Counted from the first letter of the stretch, positions 45,080 to 54,549 are shown. The stretch is DNA of 64,000 nt from Leptospira sp. WS39.C2 (GCF_040833965.1 NZ_CP162142.1:3454001-3518000); one strand, 5' to 3'. Numbers and translations are program-made. The notes: generated by a model not told the origin, from the sequence alone.

Positions 45080-45967
45080 ATGCACATTTCTCAGGTCCTC
45101 GGTAAAAAACAGACTACGATCAGCTTCGAATTTTTCCCTCCAAAAAATGAGGAAGCTTCTGAGGATTTATTTCGAAATATCCAAGAACTTTCGCAAATGA
45201 ACCCGGCATACGTAAGTGTAACTTACGGTGCTGGTGGATCAACTCGTGATTTAACTCATGACTTAGTTGTAAAATTACAGGAACAAACTGGATTAACGAT
45301 TATAAGCCACCTTACTTGTGTTGGATCCACCAAAGCTGAAATTGGTGAGATTTTGAAACGTTATGAAAAAAGCGGAATTCACAATATCATGGCCCTACGA
45401 GGTGATCCACCAAAAGGACAACATGAGTTCCAAAAAACTGAGAATGGTTTTGAATTTGCTGGTGAACTAGTTGGGTTTATTAAAAAGGAATTTCCAAATA
45501 TGGGAATTGGTGTTGCAGGTTTTCCTGAGGGGCATCCTTCTACTCCCAATCGTTTGAAGGAAATTGATTTTTTAAAATGGAAAGTTGACCAAGGTGCAGA
45601 TTATATTTGTACACAACTTTTCTTCAATAATGATTACTTTTATGATTTTGTAGAACGATGTGAAATTGCTGGAATTAAAGTTCCTATCATCGCAGGCATC
45701 ATGCCAATCACATCAAGAAAAGGAATGGCACGGATGGCCGAACTATCACTTGGTACGAATTTTCCTGCAAAACTTTTGAAGTCATTGTCTCGTGCAGAAG
45801 ATGATTCGTATGCTGAGAATGTTGGCATCCATTGGGCAACAGAACAAGTGCGAGATTTATTGGATCACAAAATCGCTGGTATTCATATGTATACTTTAAA
45901 TAAGTCAAAAGCGACTCGAAAAATTTATGAATCACTCGGGATTCGAAATTTTGATAGTATCGTTTAA
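45080..45967 (+). CDS. metF: Methylenetetrahydrofolate reductase
   Basis: Reduces 5,10-methylene-THF to 5-methyl-THF for methionine synthesis. The FAD-dependent TIM barrel shows FEFFPPKNEEASEDLF, YVSVTYGAGGSTRD, HLTCVG, ALRGDPP and ADYICTQLFFNNDYFYDF. At 295 aa it has the usual MetF length, and the N-terminus is complete. It is 12 bp after the SDR gene. Its last 36 bases overlap the convergent MORN gene; no SAM or B12 riboswitch is seen ahead of it. Confidence 0.95.
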   Translation: MHISQVLGKKQTTISFEFFPPKNEEASEDLFRNIQELSQMNPAYVSVTYGAGGSTRDLTHDLVVKLQEQTGLTIISHLTCVGSTKAEIGEILKRYEKSGIHNIMALRGDPPKGQHEFQKTENGFEFAGELVGFIKKEFPNMGIGVAGFPEGHPSTPNRLKEIDFLKWKVDQGADYICTQLFFNNDYFYDFVERCEIAGIKVPIIAGIMPITSRKGMARMAELSLGTNFPAKLLKSLSRAEDDSYAENVGIHWATEQVRDLLDHKIAGIHMYTLNKSKATRKIYESLGIRNFDSIV

Positions 45968-46429
45968 ACCTTCTTTAGGTTTTATTCCGATGAATGAATT
46001 TTGGTGCCAGTAACCCTCGAGCACCAAACTTCCTTTAGCATTTACAATTTTTGCTTTTCCAGTTAGTTCATTATTGGTCCAAATCCCTTCCAATATAAAT
46101 CCATCTGCAAAAATATATTTTCCTACACCTTCTCGTTTCCCTTTTTCAAAATTTCCTAAAAAACGATCCCCATTTGCATAAGAATAGGAACCTAAACCTT
46201 CCTTATAACCGTATTTGAATTCACCTTCAAAAATATCACCATTCGAATAACGATAAATGCCAAAGCCATGTTTGGTATCTTCAAAAAATTCACCTTCGAA
46301 AGAGTCTCCGTTTTCATAAGAAACTGTATGTTTGCCAAATCGGCAATTTTCCCCTTCACAGATTTTTTGGTTCGACTTACAAAATGCAAAAATGTAAAAA
46401 AATAAAACAATACAGTATTTGGAACGCAT
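45932..46429 (-). CDS. MORN-repeat lipoprotein
   Basis: A predicted 165-aa lipoprotein from ATG 46429 (MRSKYCIVLFF), lipobox near FYIFAFC. It carries four to five MORN repeats of the type GDSFEGEFFEDTKHGFGIY, followed by GNFEKGKREGVGKY and others. MORN repeats often bind lipid or protein at membranes. An earlier ATG at 46459 would move the signal peptide inward and is not preferred. Its end overlaps metF by 36 bp. Confidence 0.8.
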   Translation of the reverse strand: MRSKYCIVLFFYIFAFCKSNQKICEGENCRFGKHTVSYENGDSFEGEFFEDTKHGFGIYRYSNGDIFEGEFKYGYKEGLGSYSYANGDRFLGNFEKGKREGVGKYIFADGFILEGIWTNNELTGKAKIVNAKGSLVLEGYWHQNSFIGIKPKEGLNDTIKISNPE

Positions 46430-46509
46430 GGATGACTTACTTGGTATTTTTTCGTCCATTAAGTGTGTACAAGCTCATATAAAACTAGTTTGAATTTAAG
46501 GCAATCTAT

Positions 46510-46875
46510 ATGTCACAAAAAAAAGCACTTGTTGTGGATGATAGCACCGTCACCCGTTTGATGATTCGGAAAATTATATCCGATAAACACCCAAATTGGG
46601 AGATCTTAGAAGCAGAATCTGCAGATAAGGCAAAATCAATTTTACCGGACCACCCTGACATTGATTTATTCAGTTTAGATCAAAATATGCCTGGAACCAT
46701 TTCAGGATTAGATTTAGCTGAGAATCTAATTTCAAACTATCCAAATTCCAAAATTGTACTGATCACAGCAAATATCCAAGATGCTATAAAAAATCGCGCA
46801 AAAGATCTCGGTATCACTTTCATTGAAAAACCTGTCACTGTAGAAAAAATCATTCCATTTCTGGAAACTATATGA
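46510..46875 (+). CDS. Single-domain response regulator
   Basis: A 121-aa CheY-like receiver: VVDDSTVTRLMIRKI gives the acidic pair, LDQNMPG the phosphoacceptor Asp, LITAN the switch Thr and FIEKPV the conserved Lys. No output domain. Its stop overlaps the CheC-like gene as ATGA, so receiver and phosphatase are made together, followed by a hybrid kinase. Confidence 0.93.
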   Translation: MSQKKALVVDDSTVTRLMIRKIISDKHPNWEILEAESADKAKSILPDHPDIDLFSLDQNMPGTISGLDLAENLISNYPNSKIVLITANIQDAIKNRAKDLGITFIEKPVTVEKIIPFLETI

Positions 46876-47480
46876 ACAACCTAACAGAATTAGAACGCGA
46901 TTCATTATGTGAACTATTTAACATCAGTTTAGGTGGTGCTGCTAAATTGATGAGCGAAATGATCTCCGATGAAATTTTACTTACGGTTCCAAGTTTAAAA
47001 CTCATTTCGAAAGCAGAAGCAAGGAATTTTGAAAATTTATCAAAACAAGAAGTTTGTACAGTTGAACAAAAGTTTGTTGGTGATATTGGAAATGGTTCCG
47101 CTTTTTTATTGTTCCATAAAAGTGCAAGTTTGGAAATTGTAAAGATGATGATGAAAGACTATGTTGCCCTCAACGAAGTTTCTCAATTTGAAAAAGATGC
47201 TCTTAGCGAAATCGGTAACATCATTTTAAACGCAATTTTGTCGAATTTGGCAAAAATGTCTAACTACAAAATTGAAACACATATTCCAGAATTTTTCTCA
47301 GGAAAATACGAAGAACTTTTTATCAATAGTACCTCGAATCCTAACGAAGACAACTCTATCCTATTAGTTTTTATTGATTATCAATTAAAAGGAAAAGAAA
47401 TCAAAGGATATATTTTTTTCATATTAAATTTCGATAGTATCAAAAATCTTTCAAGAGTATTAATAGAAAAGTTAAAGTAG
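46872..47480 (+). CDS. CheC-type chemotaxis phosphatase
   Basis: A 202-aa CheC/CheX-family protein with both CheC active sites intact: D10-x3-E14-x2-N17-x22-P40 and a second copy starting with DALSEIGN, again with Pro 22 residues after the Asn. CheC dephosphorylates CheY-type receivers and sets adaptation. The likely target is the receiver encoded just upstream. It overlaps the next gene by one base (TAGTG). Confidence 0.9.
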   Translation: MNNLTELERDSLCELFNISLGGAAKLMSEMISDEILLTVPSLKLISKAEARNFENLSKQEVCTVEQKFVGDIGNGSAFLLFHKSASLEIVKMMMKDYVALNEVSQFEKDALSEIGNIILNAILSNLAKMSNYKIETHIPEFFSGKYEELFINSTSNPNEDNSILLVFIDYQLKGKEIKGYIFFILNFDSIKNLSRVLIEKLK

Positions 47481-49090
47481 TGAGTTTTTTAAGTGAAAAA
47501 CACCTATTAACAATCGTTAAAAAATCAGGTATTGGTATTCTGGTTTTAGATAAAAATTTCAGTATAGTTCTTACAAACCAATGGTTTCTCAAGAGTTCTT
47601 ATCTATCAAACATCGAAATTGAAAACAAACTAATATTTGATGTGTTTCCAGAACTGATAGGAACACGAACATTGAAATCTATAGAACAATGTTTGGAATT
47701 TTCTCAGTATTCAATTTTAACTCATACACTAAATCCTTTTCCATTTCCATTATTTGAAAATGAACAAAAAAAGGAAAAAAATGAAAGGATTTTCCAATAC
47801 TTACATATCATTCCTATATCAATCGAGGAAGAAGAAAATTCATTTTGTATGATTCAAATTTCAGATGTTTCTCAACAAGTGACTAGAGAAAAATTATTAA
47901 GAGAACAAATGGTGGTGGCAAAAGAAAGAGAAAAAGAGGCTAAAAAAGCATCGCAGGCAAAAACAGATTTTTTAGCATCAATGAGTCACGAAATAAGAAC
48001 TCCCCTCAATGCAATTTTAGGAATGGCAGATACATTAACAGAAACAAATCTTTCTGAAGAACAAATTGAATATCTAACAGTACTTAGAAACTCAGGGAAA
48101 GCATTATACAACATAATAAACGATATTTTGGATTTATCTCGAATAGAATCTGGTAAACTAGAAATTGAACATATTGAATTTTCAATTCGTGATTTATTAA
48201 AAGAAACAATATCACTTTTTTTAATGAAAGCAAATGCCAAAGGAATTCGTATCTCTTATTCCGTAACAGAATCGATTTCCGAAACCATAAAAGGTGATTC
48301 CACTAGAATCCAACAGATACTTATCAATTTATTAGGGAATGCAATGAAGTTTACAGAAAGTGGTCAGATTACTGTAAATGCTTCTTTGAGTGATAATCAA
48401 AAATCTTTAATCTTACAAGTAGAAGATACAGGTATAGGAATCCCAAAAGAAAAATTGAACTCAATTTTTGAAAGTTTCACTCAAGTAGATAGTTCTACAA
48501 CTCGTAAATATGGTGGCACAGGACTTGGACTAACAATCACAAAAAAATTGATATTGATGATGAATGGAGAAGTTTCTGTTCAGAGTGAACTTGGAAAGGG
48601 ATCTACATTTACAATTCAAATTCCTTATGAGGGCCTGATATCTCGAGAATCAACGATCCACCAACATTGGTTAGACTTGGAATTACCTGATCCTGAAAAT
48701 TTTCCAAAATGTAAAATATTATTAGCAGAAGATTCAGAAGAAAACGTTTTTATTATCAAAACTTTTTTAAGAAAATATCCGATCGATCTTGTGATTGCAA
48801 AAAATGGAAAGGATGCATTACAAAAATTCAAATCTGAAAAATTTGATATTGTTTTGATGGATATGCAAATGCCTGAAATGGATGGACTAGAAGCTACAAA
48901 AGAAATTCGATTGTATGAACAGATTCAAAAAGTAGATCCACTATTTGTGATTCCAATCATAGCAATCTCCGCAAATGTTCAAAAAGAAGATATCAGCAAT
49001 AGTTTTTTAGCAGGGATCACCTCTTACCTTTCCAAACCAGTACGTAAAATCGAAATTCTAAAACTAATCTATTTTTATTTGGCTCTATAG
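47480..49090 (+). CDS. Soluble hybrid histidine kinase with receiver domain
   Basis: A 536-aa hybrid kinase without membrane spans, starting at GTG 47480. A PAS-like sensor occupies about residues 10-135, a coiled linker follows, HisKA has the phospho-His at 170 in MSHEIRTPLNAIL, the ATPase domain shows NLLGNAMKF, DTGIGIP and GGTGLGLTI, and a C-terminal receiver has LLAEDSEEN and VLMDMQMPEMDG. It is the third gene of the receiver-CheC-kinase operon. No DNA-binding output in the cluster; chemotaxis or a phosphorelay branch is probable. Confidence 0.92.
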   Translation: MSFLSEKHLLTIVKKSGIGILVLDKNFSIVLTNQWFLKSSYLSNIEIENKLIFDVFPELIGTRTLKSIEQCLEFSQYSILTHTLNPFPFPLFENEQKKEKNERIFQYLHIIPISIEEEENSFCMIQISDVSQQVTREKLLREQMVVAKEREKEAKKASQAKTDFLASMSHEIRTPLNAILGMADTLTETNLSEEQIEYLTVLRNSGKALYNIINDILDLSRIESGKLEIEHIEFSIRDLLKETISLFLMKANAKGIRISYSVTESISETIKGDSTRIQQILINLLGNAMKFTESGQITVNASLSDNQKSLILQVEDTGIGIPKEKLNSIFESFTQVDSSTTRKYGGTGLGLTITKKLILMMNGEVSVQSELGKGSTFTIQIPYEGLISRESTIHQHWLDLELPDPENFPKCKILLAEDSEENVFIIKTFLRKYPIDLVIAKNGKDALQKFKSEKFDIVLMDMQMPEMDGLEATKEIRLYEQIQKVDPLFVIPIIAISANVQKEDISNSFLAGITSYLSKPVRKIEILKLIYFYLAL

Positions 49091-49110
49091 CTAAAAATAT
49101 TTTTACTAAA

Positions 49111-49710
49111 TTACTTTAAAACTTTTTCAACAGCAGTTTCTGGGTATGCTTCTAGTACAAAACTTTCGTTTAAGATTTCATTTGCAATTTCTACTGAAAT
49201 AAAACCAGGTTCGGTTTGGAAACTAGCGATTCGCGGTGACAATTGTTGTAAAAAAACTACTTTATATTTCTCTGCTAATTTGTTGAGTGAACCATTATTT
49301 TGGTCTTTTTTAAAGGTAACTAGAATCACTCCTGGTAAAACAATATTTGGTCCAGCTCCAACTCCTGTGTTATACACTTCAGTTACCTTTGCCTTTATAT
49401 CAGATTTAGAACTTTTGGATAGGATTGGTTTTCCAGTTTGTCGAAAATTCCAGCCTGCTTTCAATTTCAGATTCCCTAAACCTTTGTTTTGCGAAGAATT
49501 TAATTGGATTGGATCTATATATTCTGCTTCTAAACTGGAATTTCGATAGAAGGTTTTTTGGATTCCTCCTTCGATAAATGATACTTGATTCGGAGGGTCT
49601 TTTGCTTCCAAAGAATATATGGAAACCAAAATCACCAGTACATAAAATGCAAAGGACCGTTTTCCCTTATCTTGTTTGTTGGATCTATTTTTGAAAATGA
49701 AGGAATTCAT
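49111..49710 (-). CDS. Exported free-standing subtilase propeptide-like protein
   Basis: A 199-aa secreted protein (signal peptide to about residue 37, after a basic N-terminus). Residues about 121-195 read like a fervidolysin/I9-type subtilase propeptide: VLPGVILVTFKK, a helix, KYKVVFLQQLSPRIASFQ, a second helix and VLEAYPE at the end. The segment from about 40 to 115 is unassigned. It starts 3 bp after the stop of a kexin-like protease that has no propeptide of its own, so it may be that protease's folding chaperone or inhibitor supplied in trans. The similarity is by eye. Confidence 0.6.
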   Translation of the reverse strand: MNSFIFKNRSNKQDKGKRSFAFYVLVILVSIYSLEAKDPPNQVSFIEGGIQKTFYRNSSLEAEYIDPIQLNSSQNKGLGNLKLKAGWNFRQTGKPILSKSSKSDIKAKVTEVYNTGVGAGPNIVLPGVILVTFKKDQNNGSLNKLAEKYKVVFLQQLSPRIASFQTEPGFISVEIANEILNESFVLEAYPETAVEKVLK

Positions 49711-49713
49711 TTT

Positions 49714-51405
49714 TTACCTGCCATACAATTTTAATCGTACCGATTGGATGGAACCTGTGTCACCACCCCCACCATCATATACACGAATTGTCCACGAGCC
49801 ATTTGGACTTTCACCAAGTAAGCGAGAAAGACCAAATCGATAGGTAGAAGATCCGGTCATCGTGGCAATCGATGTATTTCCAGAAGTACAACCAGAATTA
49901 TTATATGGATTCCGGCATGCATGCACTTCTGAAAGTACACTCACTGTACCACTTGGAGAAGTAATGGTTATCCTTAACTCAGGAAAGTAGGAATGATTCG
50001 ATGTGAATTCAACATCAACAAATTCTATATAGGAAATAGATGACGTTACAGGATAAGATACACTTGCTCCCGTTACTAAATCATTGTCTGGAATGGAAGT
50101 TCCTGGAGAGACTAAGTTCATAGTCTCTGTTTTAAAAGCGGCAGTAATTGGAGTCCAAGAATCGGAGCGAAGTAAAAGTTGTTCAGCATCAATTGCACCA
50201 AATCCATACTTATGGTTTATATTTAATCCTGCTGCATTCGTTGTCCAATCTGGATCAGAAACATCATTTTGTCTGGCCGAATAGGCAACTAACTCACGTA
50301 CGTCTCTCCAAGAAAGAGTAGGATATTTACTTAAAAGTAAAGCAACCACTCCTGCTGCTAATGGAGTAGCCGAAGAAGTTCCGTTAAACCTTCTTGTATA
50401 ATTCGATAATGTATAATCACCCGATGTCCCACCTGCATTAAACCCAAATACTCCACTGGCATCAGTTGTGGTAATGGCTGTCGTATAGGCAGAAGCATTA
50501 TTACCTTGTGTATGGGCAACAACCCAAAGATTGGCTCCCGATTCAGAATAGGATGCCTTCATTCCATTTTGGCCTATCCCACCAATTGCCATCACACCAT
50601 AATAGTTTGCTTGGCCGTCAAAATTTGCATTGTCAACTAATACTGGTGATGCGACCGTACTACCGTTTGCACCATTCCCTGCAGCCCATAAATATACAAT
50701 TCCTTTTCCTCCACGACCTAGTGTAATACCTTCATTGATTCCCTGTTGCCACAAACCACTTGATGGCCATAACCAACCATATAAGTCTGGTGAACCCCAA
50801 CTATTATTGGAAATAAAAACTCTCCCAGTTTCATTGACCATTGCTCTATATTCGTCAGAAGTATAAATTGTGGATTTTTCTAGTATATTAACACCAACTA
50901 ACTTAGAACATGGTGCCGCTCCCCGAACACCGACTCCATTCCCTCCCTTTGCACCAATGACACCACCAACAGCTGACCCATGGAAACTATTTGTGTATGA
51001 ATGAGAAGGATTAAAGGTATTATTGAATAAATTAAGCCCACGAGCTGAAACTGATATGTTTGCAGCTAAATCTTCATGACGGATATCCAAACCATCGTCA
51101 ACTACACTCACTATGACTTGGTTTCCAGAATAGCCTTGGTCCCAAACGGGTTTTACCCTGGCATCTTCCCCTGAAGTTCCTCCCAATTGGCCATAATTTT
51201 GTAAATGCCATTGGTCATTGTAAAGGTTATCTGATTCTGATGAGGAAAAAACACAATCCAACTCCCTAGCATTGGCAAGAGAATTGATGAGGAGTAATAA
51301 TAGAAGATTGTCACCGAAGGGGTCATTTTTTTTGACTGGATTACAATTCCCCAAACCCAAATTGATCATGAATATGGTGAGAAATCCAAAATGCCAAAAT
51401 TTCAT
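49714..51405 (-). CDS. Kexin-like S8 serine protease lipoprotein with P domain, no propeptide
   Basis: A 563-aa lipoprotein (lipobox LGLGNC, Cys21). The S8 catalytic set is complete: D103 in VVDDGLD, H142 in FHGSAV, N244 in AAGNGAN and S344 in GTSSATP. A C-terminal P/Homo B domain (about 430-563: SPSGTVSVL, ESPNGSWTIRVYDG) makes it a proprotein-convertase type. Only about 40 residues separate the lipidated Cys from the NDQWHLQN that opens the catalytic domain, too few for the normal propeptide. Substrate unknown. The propeptide-like gene follows after 3 bp. Confidence 0.88.
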   Translation of the reverse strand: MKFWHFGFLTIFMINLGLGNCNPVKKNDPFGDNLLLLLLINSLANARELDCVFSSSESDNLYNDQWHLQNYGQLGGTSGEDARVKPVWDQGYSGNQVIVSVVDDGLDIRHEDLAANISVSARGLNLFNNTFNPSHSYTNSFHGSAVGGVIGAKGGNGVGVRGAAPCSKLVGVNILEKSTIYTSDEYRAMVNETGRVFISNNSWGSPDLYGWLWPSSGLWQQGINEGITLGRGGKGIVYLWAAGNGANGSTVASPVLVDNANFDGQANYYGVMAIGGIGQNGMKASYSESGANLWVVAHTQGNNASAYTTAITTTDASGVFGFNAGGTSGDYTLSNYTRRFNGTSSATPLAAGVVALLLSKYPTLSWRDVRELVAYSARQNDVSDPDWTTNAAGLNINHKYGFGAIDAEQLLLRSDSWTPITAAFKTETMNLVSPGTSIPDNDLVTGASVSYPVTSSISYIEFVDVEFTSNHSYFPELRITITSPSGTVSVLSEVHACRNPYNNSGCTSGNTSIATMTGSSTYRFGLSRLLGESPNGSWTIRVYDGGGGDTGSIQSVRLKLYGR

Positions 51406-51481
51406 ACAGACTTATCCTTCCCATAGGGATAACAATTAAACTAGTGGGTTCAATCGAATTCCAGAGTAAAAAAACTTTTTT

Positions 51482-52543
51482 TTATGCTTTGGCTTCTGCT
51501 AATCTTTTAGACCGATCTTCTTGGACAAGCGCATCGATTAATTCATCCAGATCACCTTCCATTATAGCTGGAAGATTATGACTCGTAAAACCAATCCTAT
51601 GGTCAGTACATCGTCCTTGCGGAAAATTATATGTTCGGATTCGTTCAGATCTATCCCCTGATCCAACTTGTGCTTTTTTAAGAGCATCTGCACTTAGTTT
51701 GGCGGTCTCTGCCATTTGGTCGACTATTCTTGCACGGAGTACTCGCATCGCTTTATCACGGTTTTTGATCTGAGAACGTTCCTCTTGAGATGCAACAACA
51801 ATACCTGTTGGAATATGAGTGATTCGTACTGCTGAATCTGTAGTGTTAACGTGCTGTCCCCCAGCACCTGACGAACGATAAACGTCGATCCGAAGGTCAC
51901 TTTCTCTGATCTCTACTTCTTTTTCTTCTGCTTCTGGTAGGATTGCAACTGTCACTGCTGATGTATGTATCCTTCCGCCCGATTCAGTTTCTGGAATCCT
52001 TTGGACACGGTGTGTTCCCGATTCAAATTTGAACAAGTCATAGGCTTTATCGTCATCTAAAGAAAATACAATTTCTTTATAACCACCTATCCCTGTTTGA
52101 CTCATATCAATGATTTCTACTCGGAGTCCTTTTTTATCAGCAAACTTGTTGTACATTCGAAACAAATCAGCACAAAACAATCCAGACTCTTCTCCGCCCG
52201 TTCCAGCACGAATTTCAACGAGAATACTTTTCCCAGAATTGGGGTCTGGGGGTAGTAACATGATTTCGAGTTCTTTAGCCAATTCTTCTAATTTTTTTTC
52301 ACCTTCTTCAATCTCTGATTTTAACATGGTGTGCATGTCTGGATCATTTTCAGATTCTAATAAGGTTTTGGCATCTTGGCAATCTTTCGTAATTTTTAAA
52401 TATTCATCTGCTTTTGTATATACGGGAGTTAGGCGAGATCTTTCTTTCGATAGATTCTTTAAAGTATCGGATGCGGTGGCCTTCGCAAGCTCATCCTCGA
52501 TACGCAGGTATTTTTCTTGAATTTTTTTCAATCTATCTATCAT
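51482..52543 (-). CDS. prfA: Peptide chain release factor 1
   Basis: Terminates translation at UAA and UAG. It shows the GGQ-loop in [26 protein letters not shown], and [18 protein letters not shown] at the C-terminus; the GAGGQ site is intact. I start at ATG 52543 ([12 protein letters not shown], 353 aa), the standard N-terminus, not at the further in-frame ATG 52585. It lies divergent from an EcsC-like gene. Confidence 0.95.
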   Translation of the reverse strand: MIDRLKKIQEKYLRIEDELAKATASDTLKNLSKERSRLTPVYTKADEYLKITKDCQDAKTLLESENDPDMHTMLKSEIEEGEKKLEELAKELEIMLLPPDPNSGKSILVEIRAGTGGEESGLFCADLFRMYNKFADKKGLRVEIIDMSQTGIGGYKEIVFSLDDDKAYDLFKFESGTHRVQRIPETESGGRIHTSAVTVAILPEAEEKEVEIRESDLRIDVYRSSGAGGQHVNTTDSAVRITHIPTGIVVASQEERSQIKNRDKAMRVLRARIVDQMAETAKLSADALKKAQVGSGDRSERIRTYNFPQGRCTDHRIGFTSHNLPAIMEGDLDELIDALVQEDRSKRLAEAKA

Positions 52544-52610
52544 GTCTATGGAAAGGATACAGAATGCCTGTTTTTGATAAACCAAAATCTAATGAGGATT
52601 TAAGAAACCC

Positions 52611-53231
52611 GTGAACGAACTTCCATCTCAGGGCAAATCCAATGGATTTTTGGAAGGCCTAATCGAATTATTTGCCGGATTTGAGGACTACAGGAGTCCC
52701 TATGCACCCACAATCCAACCACCTGAGGAATTATTAAACGAACTGGTGCAAAACGCCTCTTTTAAATCTGGTCTCATCAGTGCGACGTGTTCCCTTCCAC
52801 CTGGTCCCCTGGGTATCCTTAGCATCCTTCCAGAACTATTAATGGTCTACCGTATCCAAGGACATTTGATCATGGATATTGCAGCTCTCTATGGAAAAGA
52901 AGTCCAAGTGACAAAAGAATTATTATTATACTGCTTATTCAAACATGGAGGAGCCCATGTTTTCCGAAAAATTATTGAAGAATCAAGTTTCAAAATATTA
53001 ATTCGCCCAACAACAGTTAAAGTATTTCAGACAGTTTTGGAAAAACTAGGGATTATGATTTCCAAAACAATCATTCGGAAACAATTTGCACGTTGGGTTC
53101 CCATTGGGGGAGCAGTAGTGACAGGAACTTTTGCTTACTATGATACAAAACGAGTGGGAAAAACAGCAATGGATTTGTTTTCAAAAGAAATCCACGCCGA
53201 TGAAATTAAGGAAATGTTGGAGTCTCAGTGA
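52611..53231 (+). CDS. EcsC-like membrane-associated protein
   Basis: A 206-aa protein starting at GTG 52611, with two hydrophobic patches (LPPGPLGILSILPELLMVYRIQ and WVPIGGAVVTGTFAYYD) that match the EcsC family's helical unit. EcsC proteins are found near ABC exporters and peptidases in Firmicutes, but their function is open. Its stop overlaps the start of the next lipoprotein gene, so the two are coupled. Confidence 0.65.
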   Translation: MNELPSQGKSNGFLEGLIELFAGFEDYRSPYAPTIQPPEELLNELVQNASFKSGLISATCSLPPGPLGILSILPELLMVYRIQGHLIMDIAALYGKEVQVTKELLLYCLFKHGGAHVFRKIIEESSFKILIRPTTVKVFQTVLEKLGIMISKTIIRKQFARWVPIGGAVVTGTFAYYDTKRVGKTAMDLFSKEIHADEIKEMLESQ

Positions 53232-54355
53232 AATTTTATTTCATAGTTATATTTTCTTTTTTATTTTTTAGTTTCTGCCAATCCAAACACGAATCCTTAG
53301 TTTCTGAAATTGAAGATTTAATTTCAAAAGAAAAGTATGAAAAAGCTTTGGTATTGTTACAAGATCGATTGTCTGCAAACAGATCAACTGCAGAGATTCT
53401 CTCAAAAAACAAACCAAACCAACCTAGGTTATTTGCATTATCCGAAGACAGAACTAAAATCGTTTGGACTGAGAACAAAACTCTTTATTTCAAAGATTTG
53501 GTGAATGATAATCGAAACTCAATTGAATTAAAACTCAGACCAGATTCTATTCAATTATCGGCGAATGGAAACTACGTAGTCATTCAATATCCATTAAAAC
53601 AATATGGAGGTTGTGCTTTATTTGGATATTCAACAACGGATTCCACACTAGAACACGAATCGATAGTTCATATACCCTGCAAGACTGGTATGGCAATTTC
53701 AAATTCAGGTGATTTTCTTTTATACTTTTTCGAGAATCAACTCTTCATTGAAAAAACTGGTAAAACTTCAAAACCTGAAAAATTTTTAACAAGTGAATTG
53801 TTTCCATCGCCATATCCAAAATTAAAAATTCAATACCATATTTCATCGATTGGAAATGAATATCTAGTTTGGTCTGGAGTTGGAGGAGCATACCATTTGT
53901 TTTTCCTAAACATCGAATCTAAAAGAGTATCCTTATTATCAAAAGACATTGTTCTTCCTAAATTTTATTACAATAGTGGTAACGCAGGTTATGTTGTGGG
54001 TGGAAAAATTGGAGATTTGTATTTAAAAGAAGTACAATATCACCAAGGTAAATCACCTTCCATTAACCGCGGAATTCCAATTGTCACACGTGAAGCGTAT
54101 TCATGGAGATTATCAGGAAAAGATGAATTCATCACTACCAATCAAAATGATCCAAACCAACCTATGAAGTGGAAAGTATTCGGTAAAAAAGAACATTTTC
54201 CGTTTTTTTTAGAACGGTTATGGGGAGTGGCTGGGGATAAAATTGTCTACGAAAGTAAACGAGGTGAACTAGTGTTAGATGATTTGGCGTTTAGCGAAGA
54301 GGATTGGAAAATTTACGAATATTTCAAAAAGGTTAGAAAACTAAACGACGGTTAA
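53228..54355 (+). CDS. Lipoprotein with beta-propeller-like body
   Basis: A 375-aa lipoprotein (lipobox LFFSFC, Cys17) starting at GTG 53228. After a short TPR-like helix pair (SEIEDLISKEKYEKALVLL), the rest has WD40-like strand rhythm (LFALSEDRTKIVWTENKTLYF, AISNSGDFLLYFFENQLF). No catalytic motif seen. Coupled to the EcsC-like gene upstream; its last 4 bases overlap the convergent Cys4 protein gene. Confidence 0.7.
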   Translation: MKFYFIVIFSFLFFSFCQSKHESLVSEIEDLISKEKYEKALVLLQDRLSANRSTAEILSKNKPNQPRLFALSEDRTKIVWTENKTLYFKDLVNDNRNSIELKLRPDSIQLSANGNYVVIQYPLKQYGGCALFGYSTTDSTLEHESIVHIPCKTGMAISNSGDFLLYFFENQLFIEKTGKTSKPEKFLTSELFPSPYPKLKIQYHISSIGNEYLVWSGVGGAYHLFFLNIESKRVSLLSKDIVLPKFYYNSGNAGYVVGGKIGDLYLKEVQYHQGKSPSINRGIPIVTREAYSWRLSGKDEFITTNQNDPNQPMKWKVFGKKEHFPFFLERLWGVAGDKIVYESKRGELVLDDLAFSEEDWKIYEYFKKVRKLNDG

Positions 54356-54549
54356 GCCGCTTGTTCTTTCTCTTTTTTAGCAGAAAAAATATCACATGCC
54401 TTATACATATCCTGTACACAATGGGAAGTCAATCGCTCCAAATCCCCAGATTGCAGACGATCCTTGGAACTTGGGCATACAGAAAGCCCTTTTGCATACA
54501 AGGGGCATTTTACATAAAATTCATTTTTAGGAAGGGACTTCTGTGGCAT
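54352..54549 (-). CDS. Small four-cysteine protein
   Basis: A 65-aa protein with four cysteines spaced C15-x9-C25-x18-C44-x7-C52 in FYVKCPLYAKG, SVCPSS, SHCVQDM and KACDIF, suitable for one zinc or an iron-sulfur cluster. It lacks a signal peptide and ends with a Lys/Glu/Ala tail. Codon pattern and the regular Cys spacing argue for a real gene, but no family is recognised and an overlapping plus-strand ORF exists, so this is tentative. It converges on the lipoprotein gene. Confidence 0.5.
   Translation of the reverse strand: MPQKSLPKNEFYVKCPLYAKGLSVCPSSKDRLQSGDLERLTSHCVQDMYKACDIFSAKKEKEQAA

Noticed and set aside
52110..52520. Plus-strand 136-codon frame over prfA
   Set aside because: Opposite strand of a conserved prfA gene; Ser-rich and without family features.
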